This document shows positions 12,141-23,061 of a stretch of 64,000 bases of DNA, piece by piece. The notes beneath the pieces were generated by a model, which saw only the letters and a program-made list of their open reading frames with translations, was not told the origin of the DNA and did not search any database. The stretch comes from Rhizophlyctis rosea. Its lineage: Eukaryota; Chytridiomycota; Chytridiomycetes; Rhizophlyctidales; Rhizophlyctidaceae. Location: contig JADGJC010000142.1 of assembly GCA_027596075.1 (NCBI GenBank), positions 1 to 64,000 on the forward strand. Reading direction: 5' to 3'. The position numbers and the translations under genes were made by a program. Numbering within the stretch: position 1 is the stretch's first letter; each line of letters starts with the position of its first letter.

Positions 12141-13098
12141 CCGCCCAGAGTATATTTTACTTGCCCAACTCCGCAGCACCCACAAAACTGCCCCTTCGGC
12201 AAGACGGAAAAGCAAAAACAAGAACAAAAAACGACGGGTTACCTCAAACTGTCTGTCCACCCGAAATCTAAAATGTCGTCAGTTGGTCACCTCGGCCTTT
12301 TAAGGACGTGCCCAGGTCCAAGTGAGGGCTTGTGAAGCGAGTAGAAGAGAGATGAGAAGCGAAGTGATCGAGTATGAGAAAGAGAATGAAAAAAAGGGTT
12401 GATGAAATATTGCGAGAAAGAATATTGTGGGAATGTAAAAATTGAATTTTTGCTTGACTGAATTATTGGATCTCCCGTGAGGAGATCCAGATTTGATTCC
12501 TCAGAAAAGGGTGAGTGAATCAAGGACAGCAAACCTGACGAGCGGGGGCATGCCTGGGGGTGGGGGGGTTTTTATACTGTTTGGAAGAGGGAAAAACGCG
12601 TCTGTGATCAGCGGAACGGGATGATGCGCACTAGCGCAGTTTGCGCAGTAAATACTCAGCAGCTCGACGTCATCCAATGATGGTTTAATCCATGTTCGTT
12701 CCATCTTGGCGGCATGATTGGATGGTAATCACTGGTCCCTAGGGTGATGTCCGTCCGTCCCAGTGGTCAAATCACTGATTCGATTGGTGCACAGCATAGC
12801 AGCAAGATTGTTCTAACAGTTCCTGTCGAAAACACTATAGGTTGCATAGGAACCAAACGTTGGAAAGAGACAAAGACGGCGCGGGAGAGACGAAACGCGG
12901 ATGGGGGAGCTCACCACCGATAGGACCCTGGTGTTACATTTCGAACTCCAAATTTTGTCCAACCAAAGCCAATCAGCATTGCCATCACTTTGCGCCACAG
13001 CTCTCACACCTGTCCGCACCCCGTCTGCTCCCAACACGACTCCTTGTTCAGAACTTTCGCACATCGCCAGATCTATCCGTTCGACCAGCCATATAACA
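12141..13098. other. Intergenic, with one perfect hairpin
   Basis: There is no supported gene. The stretch holds the 8-bp-stem inverted repeat at 12468-12488 and, from about 12700, the presumed promoter of the gene starting at 13099. Confidence 0.45.
12468..12488. repeat. Perfect inverted repeat, 8-bp stem and 5-nt loop
   Basis: GGATCTCC is followed by CGTGA and GGAGATCC. No U-run follows, so it is not a simple terminator, and no tRNA-like fold surrounds it. Confidence 0.7.
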
Positions 13099-13608
13099 AT
13101 GTCAGCGCAAGAACAGACGCAATTAGACTCCATAACCGACTACGTCGTTGGGCTAGAACGCCAGATGACGGAGCTGAGATCGCTTCTAGAAAGTACGCAT
13201 CGAGAACCCCTCCTTCTTCTCAACGCGCAATTCCTCACTCTCTCTTTTCACAGCTCCCGTAGAAATCTCAACCAGCACCACGGACCTAAAGGGAGACGAC
13301 GAGGTAGAAAAGCTGCGTACTCAAAAGTGAGTAGAAGAACTTCCGAGGGTGACTCCGTTTCCCAACCACTGCCAAGCGCCTCTCAATATCAACTAACATC
13401 TTCCTTGACTCTTATGACGTTCATTCTTTCAGCCGTAAACTAGAATACCGCGTAAAGTAAGTTCGTGTTCATTATTGGTTCGACATCCCGGCATATGTAC
13501 CGTCTTCATCCGATATATCTCACCCATCGTTAATACTGACTTTGATTCCCATTTTTTGACAGGATGCTCCTCCGTGCCCTAGAAGAGCGAGATGGAAACA
13601 CGCAATAG
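13099..13608 (+). CDS. Small coiled-coil protein, four exons, 78 aa
   Basis: I do not recognise the family. Four short exons (13099-13192, 13254-13326, 13433-13456, 13563-13608) have canonical donors (gtacgc, gtgagt, gtaagt, gtaagt-type) and pyrimidine-rich acceptors, and join in frame to a 78-residue protein. It begins MSAQEQTQLDSITDYVVGLE and has two amphipathic heptad stretches: residues 10-31 (ITDYVVGLERQMTELRSLLE), then 50-72 (VEKLRTQNRKLEYRVKMLLR). An acidic, Thr-rich linker lies between them. The third exon is only 24 nt. The ExLRxxNxKLxYRvxxLLRaL pattern is reminiscent of short leucine-zipper segments of other eukaryotic proteins, so a small dimerising adaptor is plausible. Splice phases agree at all three junctions, which is the main support for a real gene. 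Confidence 0.6.
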
Positions 13609-13734
13609 CGAAACATATTATTACACACCATATTAATCACGCTTCACCGGCCCGCGAAATAATAATATACCCGTTCGCGAACTGATGAATTGCCTTTGAG
13701 GATCTTGATGGCGTATCTGAGGATGGAATAGGCT

Positions 13735-13786
13735 TTCCACTTCATTTCGGAACAACGTTGTTCCACTTCATTTCAGAACAACGTTG
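13735..13786. repeat. 26-bp tandem duplication with a palindromic junction
   Basis: Two copies of TTCCACTTCATTTC[G/A]GAACAACGTTG lie head to tail. The junction makes a perfect 16-bp palindrome, GGAACAACGTTGTTCC, at 13749-13764. Confidence 0.8.
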
Positions 13787-14756
13787 AGAATGAAAGACCA
13801 TTGGGATGATGGAATAGGGAGCCCTGAACCCTCCGCAATGGGTTGAGTGCTGTGAATTGAGCGGAGTGTTTGCGTCACCTGCACCCACAAGTACAGGTTC
13901 GAGCCGTCCTTGCTGAATAGGGAGTGATGGGCAGCCAATGGATCAGTCTTCCATCATGATGACGGGGAAAGTGAAGGATGTTCATATATTTCGATGTTTG
14001 GGTTTTTTCGTTTCAAAATCCCTCAATGGCAAGGAACGCGACCCGCTTATTCTGAAGGAATTCATCACCAAGCACATGCCTATCTCTTGCAGTTTCAACC
14101 TGAAATTATGGGCGAGAGCGACCATTTTCTGGAACACTTTGTGGATTACCTCCAAGACAGTGCACTGACAGTAGTTCCGTTGCAATCAGGACAAGCTTCG
14201 CACTGAAGACCACTTAGTCAGGAAGTTCAACTTGGAGGTTCATCCCCAAGAATCTCCAAAATGTCTTGAAGGGCATGTTCCTGCTGCTCGGGTATCCGCA
14301 GCATCAACCACCATAACATCGACTCCAACAGTCTCCTGGATGAGTCGCCCACGCTTTCCAAGTCCATCATTGTCAATGACCCGTCCGGGTGCCGTTGGAG
14401 CGTCATCACGTATTTTGCTTCCTGAAAGCTCGTGCCATCCACGGAGGATGTCGATGTGAAAGACCGTGTACACACCAGCGAGACTGTATGGGAGCTCCAG
14501 CTCATACCGACCGCAACTCTGTCGACGACTTCTCCCGTGGAGCTCAAGACTTGGTACAATCGTGGCTTAACCAAGGGCAGCGAGGACGGTAAAAAGATTG
14601 CTAGAGCCAGTCAATACAGGGCCATCAACCCCTGGGCCCGGCCAGTTACCAATATTGCTGTACGTGCTCTTTGGTTGGTCCGGCACTCTCAACACCCACA
14701 AAGGTGAAGTGAGCCCAGCTTCTACCTTGGACTCCTATCCGAAGAAAGTTCCGCCC
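13787..14756. other. No supported gene
   Basis: Overlapping open frames at 14227-14707 on both strands have no recognisable domain. A plus-strand frame (14432-14707) leads towards the zinc-knuckle relic and may be degraded gag-like sequence. Confidence 0.35.
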
Positions 14757-14798
14757 TGCACCTGGTGCGTATGACCTGGACACACGAAGTCTGACTGC
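14757..14798 (+). mobile_element. Zinc-knuckle relic (gag-like)
   Basis: One plus frame reads C-T-W-C-V-stop-P-G-H-T-K-S-D-C, a CX2CX4HX4C retroviral-type zinc knuckle with the expected Gly before His, followed by basic RDKKAG. A TGA replaces one residue inside the knuckle. This fits the nucleocapsid part of a copia-type retrotransposon. It is a broken scrap only. Confidence 0.4.
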
Positions 14799-14845
14799 CG
14801 TGACAAGAAGGCTGGCGAACCTAGGGTAGCAAAGGTTGCCAACAA

Positions 14846-15110
14846 TCAGGTAGCCGCAGGCAATCTCCGTATTTTCCTCAATCCATTATCGAACACAACA
14901 TCCTGTATCCGCGAAGGTTTACAGACGGAGTGGACATTGTCATCCTCCTCGACGTGATATGCAGCGCGGTTTTGTTTTTGAAGACATGTAAGACCAACAT
15001 GATCAGCGTGTTCTTGATGGCCGTAGAAGCATTCCTCGTTGGCACCGAGGTATTCACCCCCCCGGTCCGTCAGGGGTTGGTAAGCTGAATTGATGTTGAA
15101 GCTGGAGCCG
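14846..15110 (-). mobile_element. Copia-type integrase relic
   Basis: The minus strand reads TDRGGEYLGA, the invariant DDE-integrase core segment of Ty1/copia elements (second catalytic Asp in TDRGGE). After a degraded stretch come LTCLQKQNRAA, resembling the PQQNGxAE segment. The catalytic Glu context is lost, no LTR or flanking reverse transcriptase is visible, and the zinc-knuckle scrap beside it runs the other way, so the element was rearranged after insertion. Confidence 0.45.
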
Positions 15111-16209
15111 GGACGGTTCTTTCTTGATTGGCGTACTGGGACTGGAGGGCGTAGTGTGCTCGTGGTGCGCCGCCCCTGCCTCTGCCCGGAGTGGAACCAG
15201 TGCTCGTAGTTTGACAAACATTTTTCCTTTTCGCTTTCATAAGTTCCTTGCACTAACATTGCAGAGAAGGTGCAATACCTTGGCCGCATTACTTGGTGCT
15301 GATCTCAAAGCGTTTTCAAGAGTACTAACTGGAGCAATGATTCAAATTTGCCAGTCGTCATACGCATAGCAGACTCCTGGTGGGGACAGATATCAAAACC
15401 AAAAGCACCCACAAAACTCTATCTCACACAAACAACATATGTAGAGGGAAATTGGAGGCGTCTGGACCACGGTGATGTGCTCTTGAAGAGCTGATCAGCA
15501 GACGTACTATGATACCTCAGTTACTTTGGCAAGCCGTTTTTGAGTTAAAAAAACGTGAAGACCAAACAAGGCAGCCGACCACCACGCAGCAAAACGCCTG
15601 CGATGGCCGAAACTGATCGGGTTGGAGAGGGGTCGCAAGGGTGTGCGGACCGAACGCTCTGTATGGGCTACTTGCGGAGTGGATGTGTTGGGGTTTTCTT
15701 CTTTATTGCTGTTGATGTGTTGGTGAAATCGGTCGGGATGCAAAGTGGGGAGTGGAAGTCACCCAGGATCGGTGTGAAAGCAGGGCCAGGAAGAGAAAGA
15801 AGATTTTTCGACGACGGTTATTCTGGCTATGTTTTGCTACAAGGGTATTGCCTGAGCATTCTGGGCTTTGGCCCGAACCCCCCCTCCACTGCTCTCCAAT
15901 GTTTCCCAAATGTTTCCAACATGTGTTCTGCATAATCTTCGATGTATTCAACTTCCTTCCCAAGCATCATATACACTCCCAACATACAGGCTTTGCAACT
16001 CCGTTAAATGTGCGGGGACTCAAAAACATCAAGCAGGCCGCAGTCGTCCTCAATCATTGCTCAATGGGAACGCTCGGCGCACTCTATGCGGTCTCCGGAA
16101 CCCCTATCGACCTTAACTATGATGATATCCATACAATCAGGGACCCCAACTTGTAGCTACACGCACCAAAATCCACTCATCAACCCAACTCCAACACTCA
16201 ATTCTCCTT
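15111..16209. other. No supported gene
   Basis: A plus-strand open frame at 15752-16156 ends with NVRGLKNIKQAAVVLNHC and a further 40 residues, with no family I recognise and no ATG near its start. It may be a terminal exon or chance. Confidence 0.3.
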
Positions 16210-17350
16210 CTATAACTCATAATCCCTCCTCTGCTTCCTCCGATACCCCAAAATAACAAGCCCAACCCCAAGCATAGCAATAGGCACCAACACGCCCGCC
16301 GCAATCTTCCCACCCCTATCATCCCCCAACCCCATCCCTTCATCCTCCACCAGCAAGGTCCCATTATGCTTACTCTCCCCAGGCTCTGCCACCGCCGCCA
16401 CCGCCAAATGAAAAGCCCCGAATTCCCCACCACTGAACCGAACAGTTTCCCACGCGTAGAATTGACTACTGTTGTCGCGGAGCCCGACGATTAACTCGTT
16501 CCGGCCGAAGACTTTGACGTAGATGAAGGCACCGTCGCTGCTTTATGCGACTTGGGAGGGGTTGGTGTCGAAGGCACAGGCTGCGATGTAGGTTGGGGGT
16601 GTGGGTTTTGTCCTGATAGTATAGGGGATGGGTGGTGAGAGAGCCCAGCGTGATTGCTACGACGAGGTACCTGAATGTTTGTCCTCAGTCAGGTTTTGGA
16701 GTATGCTGTCTTCAGATATAAGGCGACAACGCATCTCACCAGTTCGCAAAACCCCCATCCCTCCTCCACAACCTCAACACAACCCTCTTCCAAAACCCCT
16801 TCTCCCTCCTCCAAAGCCCCACAATTGGATCCATAGCTCCAACCGGCACGCCCAGTGCCTCCTCTGCAAAACCCGTCACACCAGCATAATTCATGTCAAA
16901 TTGCTCCGGGAACGCAATCAACCCGGTATCGTTTTGTCCCTGTTATGTGCGCCAGTGAGAGTCACGCTTGTCTGGATGTACTCGGATGTACTCAAACGGC
17001 GAAGTGCTGGCGGAGGCAGACGCGTTTGCGAGTGTTGCGTTGATGGGTTTGGATGATGTGGAGGAGTTTGTAGTGGATAGTTTGTAGATTGTGTTTGGGG
17101 GAGGGGATGTTTTCGAGGAGTTCGGGTGGGATGATTGGTATTGTGAGCGAAACGGTGATAGTGGTGATGGTAGTGGTAGTGAAAGAAGAACTGTGGTTCT
17201 GAAGCTCGCTGTTGCTGCAGCAGCAGCTGCTGCTGTTGGGGTCATAGTCACAGGTGTGATGGTTGTGACGAAGGTTGTTGATGACGTTGGGATCATGGTG
17301 GTCATGGCCTTATTGTGATGATGGCAACTGGAAGACTTACTGACCTGCAA
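16210..17350 (-). pseudogene. Single-pass membrane glycoprotein, probably broken
   Basis: I do not recognise the family. The minus strand ends with a clear type I topology: an extracellular segment rich in possible N-glycosylation sites, a membrane span (KIAAGVLVPIAMLGVGLVIL), then a short basic-acidic tail YRRKQRRDYEL and stop at 16210. Upstream in the same frame are FIYVKVFGRNELIVGLRDNS and YTIRTKPTPPTYIAACAFDT. These are split by an in-frame TAA at 16545-16543 that no plausible intron removes. A further exon at about 16945-16740 reads DTGLIAFPEQFDMNYAGVTG, and a Thr/Ser/Ala-rich N-terminal part lies at 17311-16960. The exon order is coherent, so this is a recently damaged gene or contains one sequence error. 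It could be a secreted or surface protein whose upstream exons I cannot fix. Confidence 0.4.
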
Positions 17351-18485
17351 GAGTGTGTGGAATACCCGAAATGACGGTCAACATCATGAGCAGTATGACT
17401 GTTGAGATTGAACTTGGTCCTTCAGGGACCGACATCATGGCATATGATAGCATTGGTGAGATGGACAATACGTGGTGCAAGATGGGATGGCCGAGGTTCG
17501 CCTTGTCTCAAATCCGGCAGCAGCTCTATTTCTTCGAAAAAGGCAGGAAACCGTGGCATCCTGTGGAACCGAATTTATTGAACAACGGGATGACTGTAAC
17601 GATATGTGATAGAATCAAACCTACGGAGAGACATGATGAATGCGCAGTGCCTTCTGGGCTTCAATGCCCTCGTTTCACGCAAGACTGGACCAACCCGATT
17701 GTTTGAGCTCTCAGGATGCGGTCGTACGGCAAAACACCTATCCGTCCAAGCATCCACAACCCCGGAATGCCCCTATTTCGCCAAATCCCAGGAAGCCTTC
17801 GTACGGCAAAACACCTATCCGTCCCTGCACCACAACCGCGGGATCACATTGATAGATAGGCTTGTATCAATGTCGATGTTAACAGCAGCTGAGACGTGAC
17901 GGTCGATAGTTCGTCAGTTCATTGGACTGTGCAACTGCATTGATCATTCAGACTCCTTCAGGGAGGGAAGACTGGGAGGTGAAAGTATAATTCAGGCTGA
18001 AACGACTTCTCAATTCGGAAGTTCCCTGTGCTTCAAGACGCCGAAGGGCCCCAGCAGTTCCAAGTACTGTTATGTCCGGACCAAATCGCAAGTCTCTTCC
18101 CTCCCATGCTTCTATCGGGCATGCTCTATAAAATATCAGTATGGGTCTGGTAGAGTTTTTGTGGGTCCGGGAAAGGGAAGCTCTTTTACGCGTTTCAGGG
18201 TCCAGTGGTCCAGCTCCCAGACACTGCGGTGAGATTCGTTTTGCCGCAAACCGAGGTCCCCAAAGCCTTGTTTGGTGGCGCAGCCACGATATTCCCACGT
18301 CATCCCCCTTTCCTCCCGTCGAACTCCGTCAAACTCCGACATCGCCGAAAACTCTGAAAACACATTTGCATCTGCTTTTGCAGCCTCCAACCTCATCTAC
18401 AATACTTCCAGACCGCGATACACGCATTTTGCATACTTTCAAAGCCCGTGAAGCAAGAAAACTGAATAGCAAAGACTGAGCCGCC
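17351..18485. other. No supported gene; short direct repeats
   Basis: A plus ORF at 17353-17706 and minus ORFs at 17948-18396 are open but lack domains and codon consistency. The stretch next to 18486 is the presumed promoter of the hydrolase gene. Confidence 0.35.
17722..17824. repeat. 26-bp exact direct repeat, 77-bp period
   Basis: TCGTACGGCAAAACACCTAT plus CCGTCC occurs at 17722-17747 and again at 17799-17824. The bases that follow are also similar (CATCCACAACCCCGG versus CACCACAACCGCGG). Confidence 0.75.
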
Positions 18486-19814
18486 ATGCCAAGCTCATCC
18501 TTCCCCAGCAGCTTATCCCTTCCCTCCCTACCCTCTCTTCCGCCCTCCGTGGCTGCAAAGCTTCCGAAATGGGACACCATACCATATCCATACATCACCT
18601 ATCCCCTTCTCTTCCTCCTGACAACGACCACCACACACCACCTCATTTCATATATTAACAACCGCCGTGGACCCAAGCACGGCAAATTCATTGCCGTAAA
18701 TTTGAAAGACGGTCCCACTAAGCTTCACGTGGTAGAAGAAGGCGATGTGGCCGGAAATGGACCTATCGTTGTGTTTGTTTCTGGTACGGATGTTTGAGCC
18801 ATTCATTGATGTTACAAGAAAATGGTATCAGAGTTTTGACATACATATCATTCGTTACAGGTATGGGCACAAGTGGTGCAAGCTTTGGACCCGTGCAGCG
18901 CAAACTTAAGGAGCGTGCTCCTGGTCTTGCAACTGTTGTCTATGACCGTGCTGGGTTGGGATGGTCCCATCCTCCAAAAACAAACGGACCAAGAGGTCTT
19001 GCAACTCTTGCCGATGAACTACATACTCTCCTAACATCTGGTGAACTTCATGCTCTTTCTCGTGCTTCAAAACCATCTGTCCTCCGTCCAGTCATATTGG
19101 TCGGTCATTCATATGGTGGTCCCATTGTTGAGACATATCGGTAAGTACAGCACTCCACAAGCATTCATAATCACCACTTCTAACCTTCCCTCACGCGACT
19201 CCAGCCAAAACTACCCCACATCCCACATCCACTCCATAATCCTCGTAGACCCCTCCCCAACAGCCCTCTTCAGCACCCTCCCAAACCTCTGCAACAAAAT
19301 CTACAACCTCCGCAGACTCCTCCCCTACTTCTCCTTCCTAGGCCTCACCCGCCTCCTAGTCCCAACCCTAATGTCCCACGGCATGTTCTCCCCCAAAACT
19401 CGCTACGGCGCCGCCCTCACCCCGACCGAAAAATCCTCCCTCTACCGCGACATGATCCTAACACCCAACACCCTAGCCGCCCGCAACGAAAGCGACATGC
19501 TCTCTGGTTGCCAGGCACTCCAGATGCAGAAGGCTGCGTTGCAAGCTACGGGGAAGTACGCTACCGTTAAGCATTGTGTTGTTATTCATGGGAGTGAGAG
19601 TAAGTTTCCACAGGGGATGAGTGGGATGCCGGAAGAAGAGTTTGAGAGGAGGGCGAGGGAGGAGAGGTATGAGACGGGGTTGGCGTTGTCTAAGGGGAGG
19701 CAGGGGGAGTGGAAGGGGTTTTGGGTTGATGAAGGGGCGGATCATATGGGGACTGTTGTTGGGGAGTTGGTTGTTGAGGCGGTTTTGGAGGCTGTGGGGA
19801 GTGTGAAGGTGTAG
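18486..19814 (+). CDS. Alpha/beta-hydrolase fold protein, N-terminally membrane-anchored
   Basis: Three exons (18486-18783, 18861-19140, 19205-19814) splice in frame to 395 aa. The N-terminus has a Ser/Pro-rich start followed by a hydrophobic segment (ITYPLLFLLTTTTTHHLISYI) around residues 37-57, probably a signal anchor. The hydrolase core follows: strand and oxyanion-loop region VVFVSGGMGTSG, then YDRAGLGWS, and the nucleophile elbow GHSYGG near residue 188. The next strand is SIILVDPSP, with the acid possibly at that or a later position, and a candidate catalytic His lies in GADHMG near residue 380. The substrate cannot be predicted; esterase, lipase or epoxide-hydrolase-like activities all fit. 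The coding sequence switches from C-ending to G-ending codons at about 19500 without any break in the protein. Confidence 0.8.
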
Positions 19815-20344
19815 ATAGCGGAGTGTTCTGTGAATTGTAGGTGTGATTATAAATTGACGCGAGGAGTAATTCCATAGATTAGTGCGGTGTTGTATATTGG
19901 GGATATACCCTGGCATCTGGGCAACCTTTGGAGTCGTCGGAAGAATTGAAGTTCTTGCCGAATGATGTAGGCAAGCCCAATTTTGTGCATACGGTAGGGT
20001 CGTCAGAGCCTCTGATGGCGCCGCGGAAGAGTGGGTAGTCCACATCCAGAAATTGTGTCCATCCCGTCCAAATGCCCTCCTCTCCCAATTACCCGTCGTG
20101 TAATCAGATTGACTCCATTTCCGCGACTTTATGAAGACCTTTCCGCAACCCTTCGACTAACTTTTTTGATACGAAACAAGAGATTCTCTATCATCCAACA
20201 AAACAAAATAACTTGTTGCCTGAAAGCCCGACTCACCCAATAATGTACAACCGAAAGAAAGAACAAACAAAAAAACAAAAAAACCCATCTACAAATAAAC
20301 ACGAAAAGCAAGACCACCGTTCAACCAAAACCAAAAAACAAAAA
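19815..20344. other. Convergent intergenic region
   Basis: A minus-strand frame at 20088-19879 ending in CTKLGLPTSFGKNF and a further 25 residues looks mildly coding but has no ATG or recognisable domain; it could be a terminal exon. Confidence 0.3.
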
Positions 20345-20942
20345 TCACGCATGCGCACCCTTCCCACCCCCCAACCCCTTCCCACCCGGCGCCCCAACAA
20401 CCTGCTGATCATCCCCCCCATCCCCACCCCCACCCCGTCTATTCGCCATCGGCGTCCCAATCGGCGCCGAACTCGGCGGCCCCGGCGTCGTAGGAAACCC
20501 GTTGGCGGCGGGCTGGGGTTGTTGCGGGTGCGCCGCGTGATGTGATGGTGAGGGATGTGATGCGTGAGATGATGAAGACGATGATGAAGGTGCGGTTGTT
20601 GATGCTGATGAGGGTATCGGGTGGGCGGATGGTGTTGAGGTGTGGGCGTTTCGGAGGGCAGCGAGGGTTTGTTCGCGGTGGTGGATTCGGACGCGGTCGA
20701 GGGATTTGGTTAGGGGGTCGAACCATGCCTGAAGGTCAGTCAATATGAGCGAGTGTTTGGTTCTTTGAATCTTCTGAGGACCTGAACAACAAGATACCAC
20801 TGCAACGAAAACAAACCTTCGTAACAACATACTGTTGATTCACCGCCTCCTTAACGGGGTTAAATAACCTATCCCGTTCCTCCCTCCTATCCGCCTGCTC
20901 CACCTGCTGCTTCTGTAGCAGAAGCGCCTGCTGGAAGCGCAT
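20345..20942 (-). CDS. Unidentified Ser/Pro/Gly-rich protein with N-terminal coiled coil
   Basis: Two exons are supported: one ending at 20817 with donor gtttgt, and the last, 20728-20345. The spliced frame gives a Gln/Glu-rich helix (MRFQQALLLQKQQVEQADRR), then DRLFNPVKEAVNQQYVVTK joined to AWFDPLTKSLDRVRIHHREQ, and a low-complexity C-terminus of Ser, Pro, His and Gly. The Met at 20942 is a conservative start. The frame stays open upstream through a Pro/Ala/Ser-rich stretch to beyond 21100, so the real start may be further 5'. The conserved-looking 60-residue core suggests a helical interaction module, but I recognise no family. The alternative that only one exon is real is unlikely, since the junction keeps both frame and helix character. 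Confidence 0.5.
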
Positions 20943-21605
20943 GTTTAGGGACGGGCTGGGTGGTGCGCGGGTCGAGGCTGGAGAGGTTGGGGCGGACGCG
21001 GAGTGGAGGGCGGAAGGAGGGCGCGGACCGGGTTTTGGCTTTGGTTGCTCCAATTTGGGGAGTTGTTGGGGTGAGTTATGTTTGTGTAAGGGTTGGAGAG
21101 CAGTGTGTAGTCGATGTGAGGCCCTTGATAGTGCGAATGGTTGCAAGATGGGGGTTTTCGGAATGAGGGAATGGGAAAGAAGGGTTTTGGAATTGGGGGA
21201 GATGGGCAGCGGATTCTTCCGACTTTGGAAATGAGACCTGCCACCGCGCCACGTGATCTGATGTAAACAAAAATCATTGCCATCCCCCAAGTTCGAAGTT
21301 GAGTTCCCTCTCATATGCGATGACAATATGTATCTATTCTGCAGAGTCAGTTGCAATGTTTTTGAGAGATGCCCAGCATCGAGGACAGCGACCGCATGGG
21401 CGATTGTGCTGGCAACTGTACTAAGCTCACCACACGTGCCAATGTTTGCTCCGTCAAGTTCGCAACAAAACCACTAACCCAAGCACAAATCCACTCTCAC
21501 AAGGGCAACCTATAAATCCCATCATTTTACAAGATCTTCATCATTCTGTACAATATATCCTGCATCACATTGCCGTAGAACCTCAGCACATTTCCGCACA
21601 CATCA

Positions 21606-22627
21606 TCAAACCCTTCCTGCAGGCGCCGGAGCACCCCCACCCCCGCTGAAGAAACTTCCAATACGGTTAGTGATAAAGTTCCCAACCATTCCCTGCACCA
21701 TGCCCTGTCCTGCGATGAAGGACGTGAGCTTCGCCTTCGCGTCCTATTAGCATTGAGTGGATCAGTATAACCCACATGACAGTAGAAAAGCCTTGAAGAG
21801 ACGCTTGAGTCAGCTAAACATACCTTCTCACACCGGGTATATCCAATTAAATTCGCCACATTCATGACAATCGACACGATAGTCACGAGGAACCATCCCA
21901 GATTAAATTTGAGCAAGGCGATGAAGGCTAACAATCCCCATATGACGGGCGTAACGTAGAGTACGGTCCAGAAGACGCGCGAGTCTGTGGCGTTGACTAC
22001 TCGGTTCTGCAAGTTTTTGAGACGTTAAAAAACGGCAAGTACCCCAAGAGAATTCATGACAGCCTGCCACAAAGCGAAACGCTCCTTCTTGAAAAAACAC
22101 ACCACCCACACGTCCAACATACCTCCTTACTCTCAAAAACCCACACATTACTCCCATCCTCCCGAATCTCATTCCACCACCTCAACCCAACCAGCAACCG
22201 TCCCGTGACATTCTTCACCGTCCAAAAGTCGAAACTCAACAGGAGGACGATGACGACAAAGGGAAAGACGAATTTGGACGGGAACCAGATGCTGGATGTG
22301 ATATACACTATCAGGGCGAGGCCGCGGAAAAGGAAGAGGAAGAGGAGAGCTGTTGGGTGCCTGTGAGGAGGGGGATGGTGAGACGGTTAGTGGATGTGTT
22401 AGGGATTGGCAGGATGAGTGGGATGCCGTACGAGGAGAGTTGGAAGATGGATTGTTGTTGGGGTGGTTGGTTGGAGGTTATGTTGCCTTGGCCGGACTCT
22501 AGGTCTGGTGTTGTGCCGGCTATGGGAGCGGCGTTTTGGACGAGGTTTTGTCGGTCCTGTGGGGGATCGGGGGGTTCAGCGTTGATGAGCGGTTGTGTTC
22601 AGAGAACAAGAGCCCAAAACTTACCAT
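21606..22627 (-). CDS. TVP23: Golgi membrane protein TVP23 family
   Basis: TVP23 (FAM18/TVP23A-C in animals) is a small multi-pass protein of late Golgi and endosomal vesicles with a role in vesicle traffic. Five exons join to 228 aa: 22627-22625, 22556-22432, 22360-22123, 22006-21824 and 21743-21606. The first coding exon piece is only the ATG, followed directly by gtaagt. After a disordered N-terminus the core starts at SSHPTALLFLFLFRGLALIVYI. It continues with DFWTVKNVTGRLLVGLRWWNE, the diagnostic EDGSNVWVFES, NRVVNATDSRVFW, and paired membrane spans (TPVIWGLLAFIALLKFNLGW, then VTIVSIVMNVANLIGYTRC). The tail is Gly/Ala/Pro-rich. Every intron preserves frame and family order, so the identification is strong. 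Confidence 0.9.
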
Positions 22628-23061
22628 TGCGACGCGTGGCACTGAGTAGATGCTTTTTACACGCTATGGGGTATGTATAGGGTCACGCTTTTCGTTCGGG
22701 CGATTCAAATGGCTGCTGTGTAAATTGCAATCACGGAAGAAGAGAGTTGTGGGAATGCGTGAAGTTGGGGCCATGCGGTTGGTGACACGTGCTGGCTGAC
22801 TGGCTGGACCCCATTCGCTCCTGGCTGAAGAGCCGAAACCTTGTCGCATCTCCATTCTCCAAACATCGTACTTTACATTCTGCGAACATACACAATCTTT
22901 GTGCTCCATAAAGCTCCTAAACAAACTATCTACATTGTTGCCCTTGCCTAATTCGCGAGTTATATACTCTCCGCCGAGACTTCTAATCAAGCCAAACTAT
23001 CTACATCCTAATCCCGACTCTACCCATCATTCGCCAACAACCTCTTCCCGCAACCACTCCC
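22628..23061. other. Intergenic
   Basis: Upstream region of TVP23 and downstream of the BTB gene. No gene-like frame is supported. Confidence 0.5.

Noticed and set aside
12468..12540. tRNA or snRNA-like fold around the hairpin
   Set aside because: No acceptor stem, T-loop GTTCRANNC or other conserved RNA signals could be placed.
17353..17706. 117-codon plus ORF
   Set aside because: Reasonable composition but no family, no splice partners and it overlaps the upstream side of the minus-strand glycoprotein.
20345..20942. Mediator-subunit assignment for the Ser/Pro-rich protein
   Set aside because: A helical N-terminus with a low-complexity tail is too general; no diagnostic motif was found.
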